A DNA stretch of 64,000 nt, from assembly GCA_963978905.1 (NCBI GenBank), contig OZ022256.1, forward strand, positions 10,089,501 through 10,153,500, in the 5' to 3' direction. Of the stretch, positions 34,593-46,600 are shown piece by piece. Made by a program: the position numbers and the translations under genes. The stretch comes from Trichostrongylus colubriformis. Its lineage: Eukaryota; Nematoda; Chromadorea; Rhabditida; Trichostrongylidae. Each line of letters starts with the position of its first letter. The stretch's first letter is position 1. The notes below the pieces were generated by a model that was not told the origin of the DNA, searched no databases, and was given only the letters and a program-made list of their open reading frames with translations.

Positions 34593-35689
34593 GAAGCTTT
34601 TGCCCATAAGTCAGCATCCTTGTAGTAACTTTAGCATAGCGGGCTGCGGCGATAATCAGCAGCTATCAAAAATCAAAAATATCAACACAAAACTGACAAC
34701 TGCTGCCGATGTCACACGATTGAAATGGAAGAACTCACACATGTAAAATAGGAAATGAAGGTACGTCCACTTCATATTTGTGCTAAGTTCAACTGAGGTG
34801 ATACTTGCTCATTATAAGCACATTATAGAGATAAGATAAAGCTGTGGAGATACTAACCTTGCTTCGAAATAGTCTTATCTGACTACCTGCCTTTATCTTG
34901 AGAAAATCCTACCATTCCTATGAACGATGTAAACAACCGCAAATATAGCACGTGACAGTAGAACGCAAAAAATAGTTTATGGTGCTGATCCACTTAGTGC
35001 TGAAGTGACCTTAATCTTTTTCACAGATGCAGTTCTGGTTCTTGGGCGCACCATTCGTGAAAACGCGGTGCGTGTCGTGCTTGTCTGGCTGCACCCGACC
35101 CGCTCCAACTTCGGCAGCGAGGCCGGTCAATGCCATTCGATCTTCTGTTGGCCTTTTGATAGCGAAGTATGTGTGCTGAAAGTATTTGAGGCACATTACA
35201 CAATTTTATGAATGATCCATGGAACATTTCGCCGTTGCAACAAGAAAAACTCCTTTTCTTTTTCCTAAAAGTATGGCATAGTTCTGACAGTCGTGAAAAA
35301 GCGACATCCTCGTAGATCCCGTACGCGGAATATGGCCCAATACTTTGCGGCGCTGGCAGGGGTGTGGTTACTTTCAAACCCTACGTTTCTATTTGTGCAA
35401 TTCTACGTCGCTGACAGCAACGGGTAATATCAGCAGAGAAGCCGAGTGCGAAAGCAGGCGTGCTCCTTACTGGTGGCCGTCGGCCTACCACAGCTAAGAA
35501 CGCCTGCCGGCGACAGCAACGCAAAGTATGAAAGCAGTTCAGGTAAGGACGGTGTTACCCCCTGTCTTTTTCCTGATTCAACCGCCTTCATGAGACCGCA
35601 TCGTAATTTGAAGGACACCAGGCGATAATAAAAGTGGTCGCCTACCTTTTCAGGGCAGGTAGACCCTCAGATGGTTGTGAGATCGCACT

Positions 35690-36085
35690 CTTTTCGCGGC
35701 GCCACAGTTCACCCTCACCGCGCACGGCCTGGTCGACCAGAGCCGAGTTGAGCCCACCGAGACGAATCACACCTGGCCTTAGACGAACACATTTCCTACG
35801 TGATTCCTACGTGGAGAAGGAAACTCGCGATAAGACAAGATAAGGCAGCGATTCCAATAGCGAAGGTAGCTTCAACAGAGAAGAACAGGTGATATCGTGG
35901 CATTTTGCGCGATATCATCGAGCGAAAACATTTCTAATCTCCCATACTCGTACGAGGACCGATGACAGGGAGCTTTATTTTTGGTAGTGAAGGGTTTTGA
36001 TTATTTTCTTCACTGGTGGGTGAAGCAGGGGCCTTTACGTCCTTCTACGCGCGATAACTCTCACAGTTTATCGCGAGGTGTGCCT
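35690..36085. repeat. Diverged relative of the 20452-20914 MITE family
   Basis: Shares with that repeat the motifs AGACGAACACATTTC (near 35781), CTCGCGATAAGA (near 35823) and TTTATCGCGAGGTGTGCCTT (near 36067). The arms are shuffled or partly deleted, so boundaries are approximate. Confidence 0.45.
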
Positions 36086-36520
36086 TTAAGTGTAGTTTGT
36101 TTTTCTTTTTTTCAATTTTGGATGGTTTCAACTTTTTCTTTTTACACTGGCGAAGTACTTAGCACATACGCTTTCCATTTGTACACATTTGCCCATTCTA
36201 AATTTTCACAAAACGTGTCCTTCGGCAGGAAGGGCTGATATAAGGACATGTAGCAGAACCATTTGTGTATGTGAAGTAACTTCGCTTCATCAATTTATAA
36301 TATAGAATGACATATGACATGATGAATAATGGTGGTCCTTAGAATGTCCGAAAGTCGCAAAAGTTTTGAGAAGATTTTGAAGGCTTTGTGCGCAAAAGCG
36401 TCAAAGTGGGATTATAGAAACGATTGACGCCGACCGATCCGACTGGAACCTGGCTTGCTTCGCCGGCCTCGTAGGGGGGCGACTCTCGGCTCGCTGTTTA
36501 CGCGAGCTTTATTTCTTCGC

Positions 36521-36885
36521 TCATGCTCTACCTATCCCATGCTTGACCCTTCATGAGTTGCCCTTCAGGTAGTTCCAGTTTTTGTAACAGACGGACAGAA
36601 AGACCAAGCCGGTTATATATATTAGGGACTTATGCTCTACCTATCCCATGCTTGACCCGACATTCATATGTTGCACTTCAGGTGGGTCCAGTTTTCGTAA
36701 CAGACGGACAGACAGACTAAGCCGGTTATATATATTAGGGACTCATGGTCTACCTATCCCATGCTTGACTCGACCTTCATGAAACCCTTCAGGTAGTTCC
36801 AGTTTTCGTAACAGACGAACAGACAGACTAAGCCAGTTATATATCAGAGAGTCATGCTCTACCTATCCTATGCTTGACTCGATGC
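36521..36885 (+). repeat. Tandem repeat, about 110 bp by 3.3 copies
   Basis: The phrase CTCTACCTATCCCATGCTTG recurs at about 36526, 36634, 36748 (one change) and 36857 (one change). Each is followed by a CAGACGGACAGACAGAC-like stretch and a TTATATATATTAG-like stretch. The spacing is 108-114 bp. The 77-codon minus-strand frame at its right end is repeat-derived. Confidence 0.85.
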
Positions 36886-37650
36886 TCTCGTCCGCTAAGT
36901 CCAGAAGGATTCATGGTCATCGGAGCAACAGTGCACCCCGCCCACCTGCTATAGATGACACGATCGTCCCTCAAAAAAAGTAGTGCTTTGTCCCGGTGGA
37001 GCATTGGGAGAACGTCCAATATAAACGCAAGATTATTCTGCTCATAAGTCTGAGAGATGGGTCTGAAGACCTCATTCCACACCACTTATAAGGAAAATTT
37101 GATCGTAACAGACAGTGCTTAAAAACTCCCTACGCTGGACTAACCGGCCGGTTTTGGCATCACCTGGCTACCACATTCTCCATATTTAGCTAACCTTAGC
37201 ACTTTTCATGGTTTCGGAAGCCTGAAGCCCTACAGCAAGTAAAGAAAATTTGAAGCAAATGTCAGTAAGTCAAATGAGTAGAAATAGTAACACAAAATGC
37301 TGAGAACTTTCCGTACAACCTTATAGATGAATGTATGGAGTCATACCCCTCTTCTCTCTGCCAGAATGATCACTGCTCTGTACAGAAGATGGGAAGCCGC
37401 CTTGGCTGAAGAGTGAACACCGTGGTTACGGATTTTCACGTACTTGCGGTAGTGATTTCATGTTGAATATATGACTAAATATCTTCCTAATTTCTCGGAT
37501 ACCCTGACATCAAACCATGCTCTGTCAAAAATTTTTCGCTATTATTCGTATACTTGACTTATGTAAGTAAGTAAAGTATCAATCGAATATTCAAGAGATT
37601 ATGAGCTGACTGTGTTCGAAGTGTTCGAAAAGTGCTAGTTAGATTTTTTC
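36886..37650. other. No recognised gene
   Basis: Spacer between the tandem array and the 3' end of the DUF229 gene. No motifs recognised. Confidence 0.45.
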
Positions 37651-37651
37651 T

Positions 37652-37657
37652 TTTATT
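37652..37657 (-). terminator. Polyadenylation signal overlapping the stop codon
   Basis: On the minus strand AATAAA (37652-37657) overlaps the TAA stop (37656-37658) of the DUF229 gene. If used, the 3' untranslated region would be only about 15-20 bases, short even for nematodes. Confidence 0.5.
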
Positions 37658-40600
37658 ATTCACTCGAAGGAAGCGAAGATAAACAGGCACATATGTCAAA
37701 AACAGAAAGACCAGCACATTTCGATGGAGGAATCCGAACGGAAGGCTCAAAAGCTACACGGAACTGCTTCTTTGAAACTTCTTCTTCGATGCGGAAAGTC
37801 AATTGCGGACGATCACCGCTAGGCATACCGATAGAAATCACCAGCTCGTGGTACAGAAACTAAAAGAAAATGGTTCATACTTCAATGTTCAGACTTCGCC
37901 AATCGAAAGCACTATTCACTATCCGTATGCCTTCCCAAATGTGTATATTCAGGAGTGTGTGCCATGATGAACATCACAATTTTTTGTATAAGGAAAAAAT
38001 AATTATATAGAGAACTGCCTTCAGCTGATTACCATTTGGGAATCACATTTACTACGAGAGTGGCCATGCAGGAAATGCATCGGCCAAAATGAATGGAATT
38101 GTACTTGAACGTGCACTGAAGTGAACCTTTGGCAAAGCAAAACTCACGTCCATTTTTGGATCCTTCTTTCTTGCGTCATTGACGAGGGTTATGTTACTTT
38201 TTGATCGAAGGCCGTGCCTAACTAAAGGATTAAGTCCCAATATTTTGACATCACCAATGATTGAGATCTGTAAAACAAGTTGTAGTAAACCATATTTCAT
38301 GAATTTTGTAAAATCTTCCCCATTAAGTTGACGTCACTCCGCAAACTGGGGCGATGTAGGCCTACTGTGACTGAGCGTAGTCGAAGAGATCATTTCAATG
38401 CAGTGGGCAAAACGAACTGGTTTTCGATTCGTTCATACTCATGAGGTCGGATCACAAGTTCGCAGCGTCTTCTCGAGCATACAAAATCGATTACAATCAA
38501 TAAAATCAATCGCTCATCCTCGGGAAAGCACGTCAACTACATGAGAATAATTTCTCTAGTCTTTGTGCTTTGCAGCCTTTTCAAAAGTTGAGGTGCATTT
38601 TGATACAAAGTACAAAAAGCGTGGTATCTATTCCCAAGACACCACTTCCGACATCTGTTATTCCTCATCTGCCAAAAAGCCCAAATTTTGTAGAAACCGC
38701 TATTTACGTGTGCATTTGTAGGCATGGTAGGATATAACAAATAAATCAATTGTAGGAAAAAGGTTCTTCATGGGAAAAAGACAGCTTCAGGTTGAAAGAC
38801 ACTGTGCACATCGGAATTTCTCAAATTTCAACGAGGAGCGGATTGAGGTCTTTATAAAAGAGGGCGGCCGTTCCGGTATGGTCCAGCTGCATCGAGTGAA
38901 TGAAGCCTTCCCGATGTGAAGGCTCAGTTGACACACAAGCAGTAACCGTGGTCGAAATATCTTTAGAGGAGCTTGGATAGAAAGCTCTTCAGCGTTCGCC
39001 TCACTCACTCTACATTGTGCCTATATGCCTACTTCCAACTTTTCCGTCCACTATCAAATCATATTCCTGTCGTTAATGAGCGCCTTGAAAAGTAGTTCAA
39101 AAATGTCGTCGATTCCAAAACTGATTCCTGGAAACGGATTAGTTGATAGGTAGGAACAGTTTGTAAATATCGATGATAATACAACATATGAACATTCTGT
39201 GTCTTTGCATTGTGTTTTAGTAACTAGTTTCCTCTAATTTAAACGCATCGAACTTGTGATCCAACCCACCATGTTTACTAAAAGAAGGCCGTCCTTGAAT
39301 GAACACGTCATACACTGCGCGTTGCTTCCAGGTATCATATACAATATCTACCTGGCTATGATACGCAGTTGAGTTGGACAAGTCAGCAAAACGTCCAGAA
39401 ACAGAAGCGATGGGTAGATGAAGAGCTTATTTTTCGGGTTTTCGTCAACTTCGGCTATTCCTCGCTGTCGCATTATTTTGCATTTCATTTTCATTTCACT
39501 TATATAGGCATCTTCAGTACGTTTCAGTGTTGAACAGAGCTCTACGCTCTGCACTTTGGATGTGCTCATTACACGTTGGCTCGCTAAGCGATATGATCAT
39601 GTATGTAGGTTCTGGTAAACTCAAAGCTAGAAGTATAGACAAGGGTTAGTGTCAATAACTGGGCACCATAACGGTTACTCGCCCTGCGCCGTAATACATA
39701 TCCGTCTTTTTGTGTTTAAACTGTTTTTTGTTGCGGATTGTGCATTTAGCACATTCGCACATTCGTCTAGCTTTTCACACAATATTTCTGATTCTCACAT
39801 CCGAGCGATCAAAGCAGGCATCGAGGTTACTACGTTCGATCCACGTACTGATTGCCGCTTGGTAAATCTGAATTGATCGTGTGTCATTATCATACTTGGA
39901 ACTTTCATGGACAATGTTACTGAAATTCCCTAAATCAAGACCTTTGTGGTGGAGTTCGCTTTGTCTGCCGGATTTCCACCGCTTGTCTTACTAATGTTAT
40001 GGCGATCGATTAAGCATGTGCAGAAGTTCTCTGCAATGTATGCATCTCGACAGGACCTAAAAATTCGTTGTATTTATGATATTCACTTTTATTATGAGTG
40101 GACGTTTGGAAGTAATGGAGAAGGCTATCCGCGTTGGAAGGCGCGTTTCAAGCTCTTTACCCCAAATGACGCATCTGGTCAAGGAATCCTTGAAGAGAAT
40201 TCGTTGTATAATTACGATATTCACTTTCACTATGAGTGGACGTTTGGGAGTGATGGAGACGCTGTGTAAGGCTATCCGCTTTGAAAGGCGCGTTTCAAGC
40301 TCTCTACCCCAAATGACGCATCTGGTCAAGAAATCTTCGGAGAGGATTCAAGTTCGAAAATTTGGGGTCGTATTCTGAAAGTTTAGTGGATTATTATTTC
40401 CAGTAACGACGCACTGTCAAGGAGGGAGATTTGGATTGGAGAAAAACTTGAACGGCAGAACTAATATGTATCCTCTCCCTCCCGCGCTCACTTCGCGGTT
40501 TCTTCGCAGGAGGTACAATAATTTTGCGTCAGGAACCATACACGACATGTATGGTTCTTTGGAAGATCATTTCAGGAAGCATTTTGGGGCTTAGTTTTGG

Positions 40601-43600
40601 ACTGCATCTTGAAAGTGTGTAGAAATTAGCTTTGCGACATCTTGAAAATTATTTCGGGAACTAGGTGAACAACCAAACTGATTTCAGAATTTTTTATAAT
40701 ATATTATCAGCTCATTTTGTTCTCCGCGAAGAAGCGCCTCAGAAAATACAATGAAGTAATGCAATCATATATCCTAGAATATACTCGAGCAACATCAAAC
40801 TTCTGGGTGCTAATGTATTCAGGGAAACTCATTTGCGCGCTGTTGTTTATCACGTGATACCATTCCATGAGGTCGCTTCTACCCTAATGTGTACATGTAC
40901 TTTACGTGAGCCTCATTTGAAAGAGGTAGAAGTTCCTCTGCAACAGGATCAGGCTAGAAATCTAGGCCAAAAATAGCGTCAGATACCTAGCAGAGTGACA
41001 TCCCCCTCTTCCCCAGTTGACATTAGGCTGTGTTCATAGTTTGGGGTGCTGGCGGCGTGGTGGTGTGTCTGTGTGTTTCCGCCCATGCCACCCTGTCTCG
41101 CTGCTTTTGTCGTCTCTCCTCCTCTCCCGTGGCACTTTGCTTGCTGCCTGTGAATGCAGGTGCCACGCCCTGCCGGCGCAAAGAATGAACGCGGCCTCAG
41201 CACCAACATTTTGAACACCTCTCCATTAAAACAAACAAATAAATTATTTTCAAAATCCTTGGATTAATTTCCAAACCGTAGTCTGATTTTCTATTTCCCA
41301 TAAAAAGCATCGAAAGAGTTCGATGCTTCTTTATTTTCTGTGCTAACCAGGTTTGTTATGGAGTTCATTGGTCGATGTTTCAAACAAATCGTCGTTGTCA
41401 AGAGCCAAAAGTTCAGAGCTTCCAGCTTCTATATCTCATCCAGTAAAGGGCCCTGCCATTCTCTTTGTCTTCAACCCTCGTTAGAACCCAAACTCGAAAA
41501 TAGTTCAGTAAAGGGAACCAACTCACGACGTTCCAGTAGGAGTTCCCACTCCGCTTCTTCCAGTGACCAAGTATGGAAAAATGAGACACCAGTGGTACTC
41601 GAGACCGGTGTTGTCATAATCCACACAGCGAAATAAAAGGCAAAATTCTGTTGTGATGGCCATCATTCATTCTGGTTGTGTAGCTTTGGGTCTTTCGTGT
41701 GGATATAGAACGGTTCTAAAGCTTTCCTGCACTCAATGTCGTCTTCGCGGGCAAGAATTTTGCACTTGATATTGAAGTCATTGCCCTCGTGCTCTTCTAC
41801 TCGATGTCTGTCAAGTGGATTGAGCAGGTTTTTCCGTCTCTTTCCGGCTAAGTGATCCTTAACGCGCGTTCCTGACATTCGTCCCGTTTCTCAGATATAA
41901 ATCTGGTCACAGGTTGAGCACTGAAGCTGGTATATCGTACTTTTCTGTGCACAGTCTCCCTCCCTTCCATATGTAAAAATAGCGTAATCTTCAGTATTGC
42001 ACGTACGACCGTAAAGCCTATCGCGAACTACTAGACGTTTAATATTGTCACTTGGTATGTTTATCAAAACGACTTCATTGGCCAGTTCAGCTCTTGCAAT
42101 ACACTGTTTTATCGCTGCACTGACTTTGTCTGATATGAAAGGTAATTGGAGAGGCGTATTGTCCTCGCGATTTCTCGGTGGTTGGACGCCCTTTCCTTCG
42201 TGAGCCTGATATACAGCTACTTGATATGTAGCCATTCCTTGTTACAACTTCGGAAGCTAGCTTGCGAGACTCTTCTCGCACCATGTTGCCTGTACAAACC
42301 GCAGTTGCTGTTCTAAACATATTGCGAATAACCGCAATCTTTACAGCTCTAGGATGTGCAGACTATGCGTGGAGTAAGATGTTCTCTGAGCTGCTTTTTC
42401 GGTACCATTTCACACTATACTCTCCGTTTGACAAATTAATCTGTGTGTTTAGATAAGTAAGCCAGTCTTCTTGTGAAACTTCTATCGTAAACTTTATGTA
42501 CTGTGACTGATTGTTGAGGATCACGAATAATTCATCCATTTCTGTCTGCACTGAAGTGATCAACGCAGCAGTCATCGATATATCGACAGTACATGATGGG
42601 CATGCGTGCTATCACCGGTCTTTCTATTCTATAAGACTGGAGCTAGCCGTTGGCCTATCGCAAGCCCCAGGTTCCGAGAGAAGTAATGTCCATTCCACTC
42701 ATCCTTGACTAGAGTCATAATATGTACTTTGCTTAATCCGAATGTCACAATATCGGTGTAGTGCTCATCCAGCATTCCAGAAAGTTACACTAGAAGACTG
42801 GCTTCCTAATCCAAACTTATGGAAGGGAGGGAGACTGTGCACAGAAAGGTACGATATACCAGCTTCAGTGCTCAACCTGTATCTGAGAAACGAAATGACC
42901 AAATTTATATCTGAGAAACGGGACGAATGTCAGGAACGTGCGTTAAGGATCACTTAGCCGGAAAGAGACGGAAAACCCTGCTCAATCCACTTGACAGACA
43001 TCGAGTAGAAGAGCACGAGGGCAATGACTTCAATATCAAGCGCAAAATTCTTGCCCGCGAAGACGACATTGGGTGCAGGAAAGCTTTGGAACCGTTCTAT
43101 ATCCACACAAGAGACCCAAGCTAAACAACCAGAATGAGTGATGGCCATCACAACAGAATTTTCGCCTTTCATTTCGCTGTGTGGATTATGACAACACCGG
43201 TCTCGAGTACCACTGGTGTCTCATTTTTCCATACTTGGTCACTGGAAGAAGCGGAGTGGGAACTCCTACTGGAACGTCGTGAGTTGGTTCCCTTTATTGA
43301 ACTATTTTCGAGTTTGGGTTCTAACGAGTGTTGAAGACAAAGAGAATGGCAGGACCCTTTACTGGATGAGATATAGAAGCTGGAAGCTCTGAACTTTTAG
43401 GTCTTGACAACGACGATTTGTTTGAAACGTCGACCAATGAACGTTCCATAACAACCTGGTTAGCACAGAAGAGTAAAGAAATCAAACATCCAAACATGCC
43501 CAGGTTTCAAGAAGACCGAACACGGATTCTACATCGAAACAGTGTATTTCGAGTTGTGCCTAACAAAAGTTCGATTACTCTTCATGTATATTCACTGTTT

Positions 43601-46600
43601 TTATTCAAATTGTATAAAAATGTAATTTGTTCTCAGCAAGGATTACTGCGAGAAAGACGCATCCGAAAACACATTATCCCTCTAAGCTCCAACCTCAACA
43701 TACGCATTTCGAATATATCGCACCTCGGGATGAATTAAAGTGCTCCAGTCAGAAAACCGCGACGCGATCGGTCGAGGGACAGTATGTCACTCTTGCCTTC
43801 GAAGATTTTTTCTGGAAGTGAGCCGATCTCTTTAAAAAAGTCGATCGACAGCTTGCTTCGCACTAGGTAGCAATGCTCCGAACACCGATTTATGACCTTT
43901 CTTTGAAATGGCTGAAGTCTGAACACAGCAATGAATCAACAAGCGGTAGAGGTCGTAACGAAACGAAGAGTCGCAGTACGAAAAGGAAGAGAATTGGGTC
44001 TTACGAGGAAGGTCTTCCAACTCATGACGCGCTTTTTGAAAGCTGTTTTTTGCATGTATGGGGGTACGTACAAGAATCATATAACTGATGTCCATTTTTG
44101 CTGCGCGGCCCTACAAATGCCAAAAACGTGGTTGATGGTTCGATCCCCACTGACCACTGAGGACAAATTTTTGCAAAATTTAGATTTTCAGTTTTTGGGC
44201 TCGTAAACATTCAAATATGAAGAATAAGTGCAGTCATCACATTTGGAACTTCGAACTGCCCTCTATTGCCAGTTTTCAGCGAGTTTATCAGTCCAATTTT
44301 TTAGCCTTTCGACGCTCATAGCGCATGAACGAGGCGTTTTTGCGCGAAACGGTTGATATTCGTGTTCAAAAGGTCGAACTATCCCCAGTAAGTTTCCAGC
44401 ACAATCAAAGTTTTGACCCAAGTTCGAATATTTGAGCTGGGCATTGGTATACCTTGGACTGCACGTTCAACGAAGGAGACGACGATATCACTTGTCATGA
44501 AATTCTGACTATTCCTCTTGCTTGGTGCTTGATAGGTGAAATTATAGCGACAGGCATCCATGCTGTGCATATTCTATTGATTTTCACCGATTTTGTGAGT
44601 TACTCACTTCTACAAGTAGAAAGCGCACCATGTACCCATGACCAAACATCTTTTTCGAAGTTAAGGTCAAAATTTGGAATTCGCTAGAAATGTGTCTCCA
44701 AGGGTAGTCTGACCCCCTGAACACGAATATGGCGCTCATTTTGGGCGAAATCGCGGATTTCGAGCGCTACGGGCCCTTTCGTGTCCAAAAAGGTCACATC
44801 ACCAAATTTATTGACAATTCGTAAATAGAGTCATTTTGGCATGTTATCAACGAAAATCGTAGTCATTTGGCATAAACAGACATATTTGAAGACGAAAAAG
44901 TGAAGTCAAAAAATGCAAAACTTTGCCCTTGCCGTGACTCGAACCACTAACTCCACACTTCATCCGTTTAAGAGTCCATCATCGTATCCAGTAGGCCACC
45001 CGGTCACCGCAGTAGCTACATGTCGGGGAGTCGTTATGAGATTGCTACGCACTTACAGTACATGGTGGAGATGAGATTTCACTTTTTTCCGTATTTGACT
45101 TTGTTTTGGATGTGAAATAAAAGAACACCTTTGGATCTGCACATGATCAAAGTTACAAGGAGGATGCGTTACTATAAGTGGGTTAAAATCGCCTTTTTGA
45201 AAAAAATTTCTTTACTCCTTTTTTGGCATTTGTAGGGCCGCGTAGCACAAATGGAAGTCAGTTATATGTTTCATGTAGATACCCCCATATAATGGAAAAA
45301 ACCGTTTTCCGAAAGCGCGTCATGACCTGAAAGACCTCCCTTGTTAGACCGTTTGTGTCTGTTGCTCTTTGCATGGCGCTCTACTTTCTTCCAACAGTGG
45401 ACTTCTGGTGATGTTTTTTTTTCGGTAGATGAAAAACCTCGTGGCAGGAATTTTGTCGAAGAGGCTGATCCCTCGGCCACTGGACGCCGATGCGTCAGTT
45501 CTTGCGGCTCCTAGTCTCATTAGCACCACGTCACGTAGCGTTTGGTGAATGTCGAAGTTGCTGAAATTGATATGAGTTCACTTTGACCCCCTCGAATTCG
45601 TACCGTTTGAGCGGTCACTCAATAAGAAACTTGTCAATTGAAAGAGTTCTCGGTCTACCTCGTAAGCTTCCACTTGTTTTCAAGAAAATTCGCGTATTCT
45701 TTTGGATATTTCATTCTGAAATCTGTCGGTAGGCGAATAGCCATGAGAGGCATCCGTTCTTCTATAGTTCCTGTGTACGAATACCTCACGAAGCCAATCC
45801 GATTACCGTGATCCCCCATTATTATGCTTACGCTGTTGTCAAGAGCACCTGAAACCTAGCACTACGTGAACTGTCAAATATGTGTAAAGGGCTCTCGACT
45901 GCTTCTGCTGGGTGTGCATCTCTAGTCCAGAAGGTATACGTTAAGATAATTACATGGTCACTGTAGGTCACCTCGCACCTCACCTCGCACCTGCTGGCCC
46001 TGCCTGTAGGGTAACCCTAAATGATTGCATCCACCGACTGTTACCCTTCGAGATGCAATAAGTAATGCACACGTACACGGGGAAGTGTGAAAGTGTATAG
46101 ATAAAGGAGTTCATCCGCAATTTGCAGTAGCACTGCATTGATACAAACCAGACTGTGAGTTTAAATCAGTGACCCATGATTGCGTGACCCATGTGTGCCT
46201 GGAAATATTCTCTTTGCAAGCTATTTAATACATTATGGAAAATAAATATCCCACTTGCCTCTAGGAGAATCATTCATAGGGTGAACCTCTCGCACCTCTA
46301 CTTGACAGAATGCCTCTTTTTCACCTATTACTTTGTGAAAGATCTCGCAAGAGATATTTATACGGTTCGATGAGAACAGTTGATCCCTCTTCATCGGTGT
46401 GAGTTTCGCACGAGAATTCTTTCAAACTTACACTGCAACTTTGTACTCCAAGATTCTGCCACTCCGTTCATTTTTTAGGCACACATGCGTGGTGCGATTA
46501 TAGGTCACTGATTATAAACTTGAGAGTTTGGATTGTGTCAACGAAGTGTTGTAAACCGCAGAGAATGAATGAATTTCCTTATTTATGCACTTTCGCCATT

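Noticed and set aside
41330..42715. Hammerhead ribozyme in the Penelope terminal region
   Set aside because: Such ribozymes are known in Penelope elements, but I could not find the CTGANGA and GAAA core in the right arrangement by eye.
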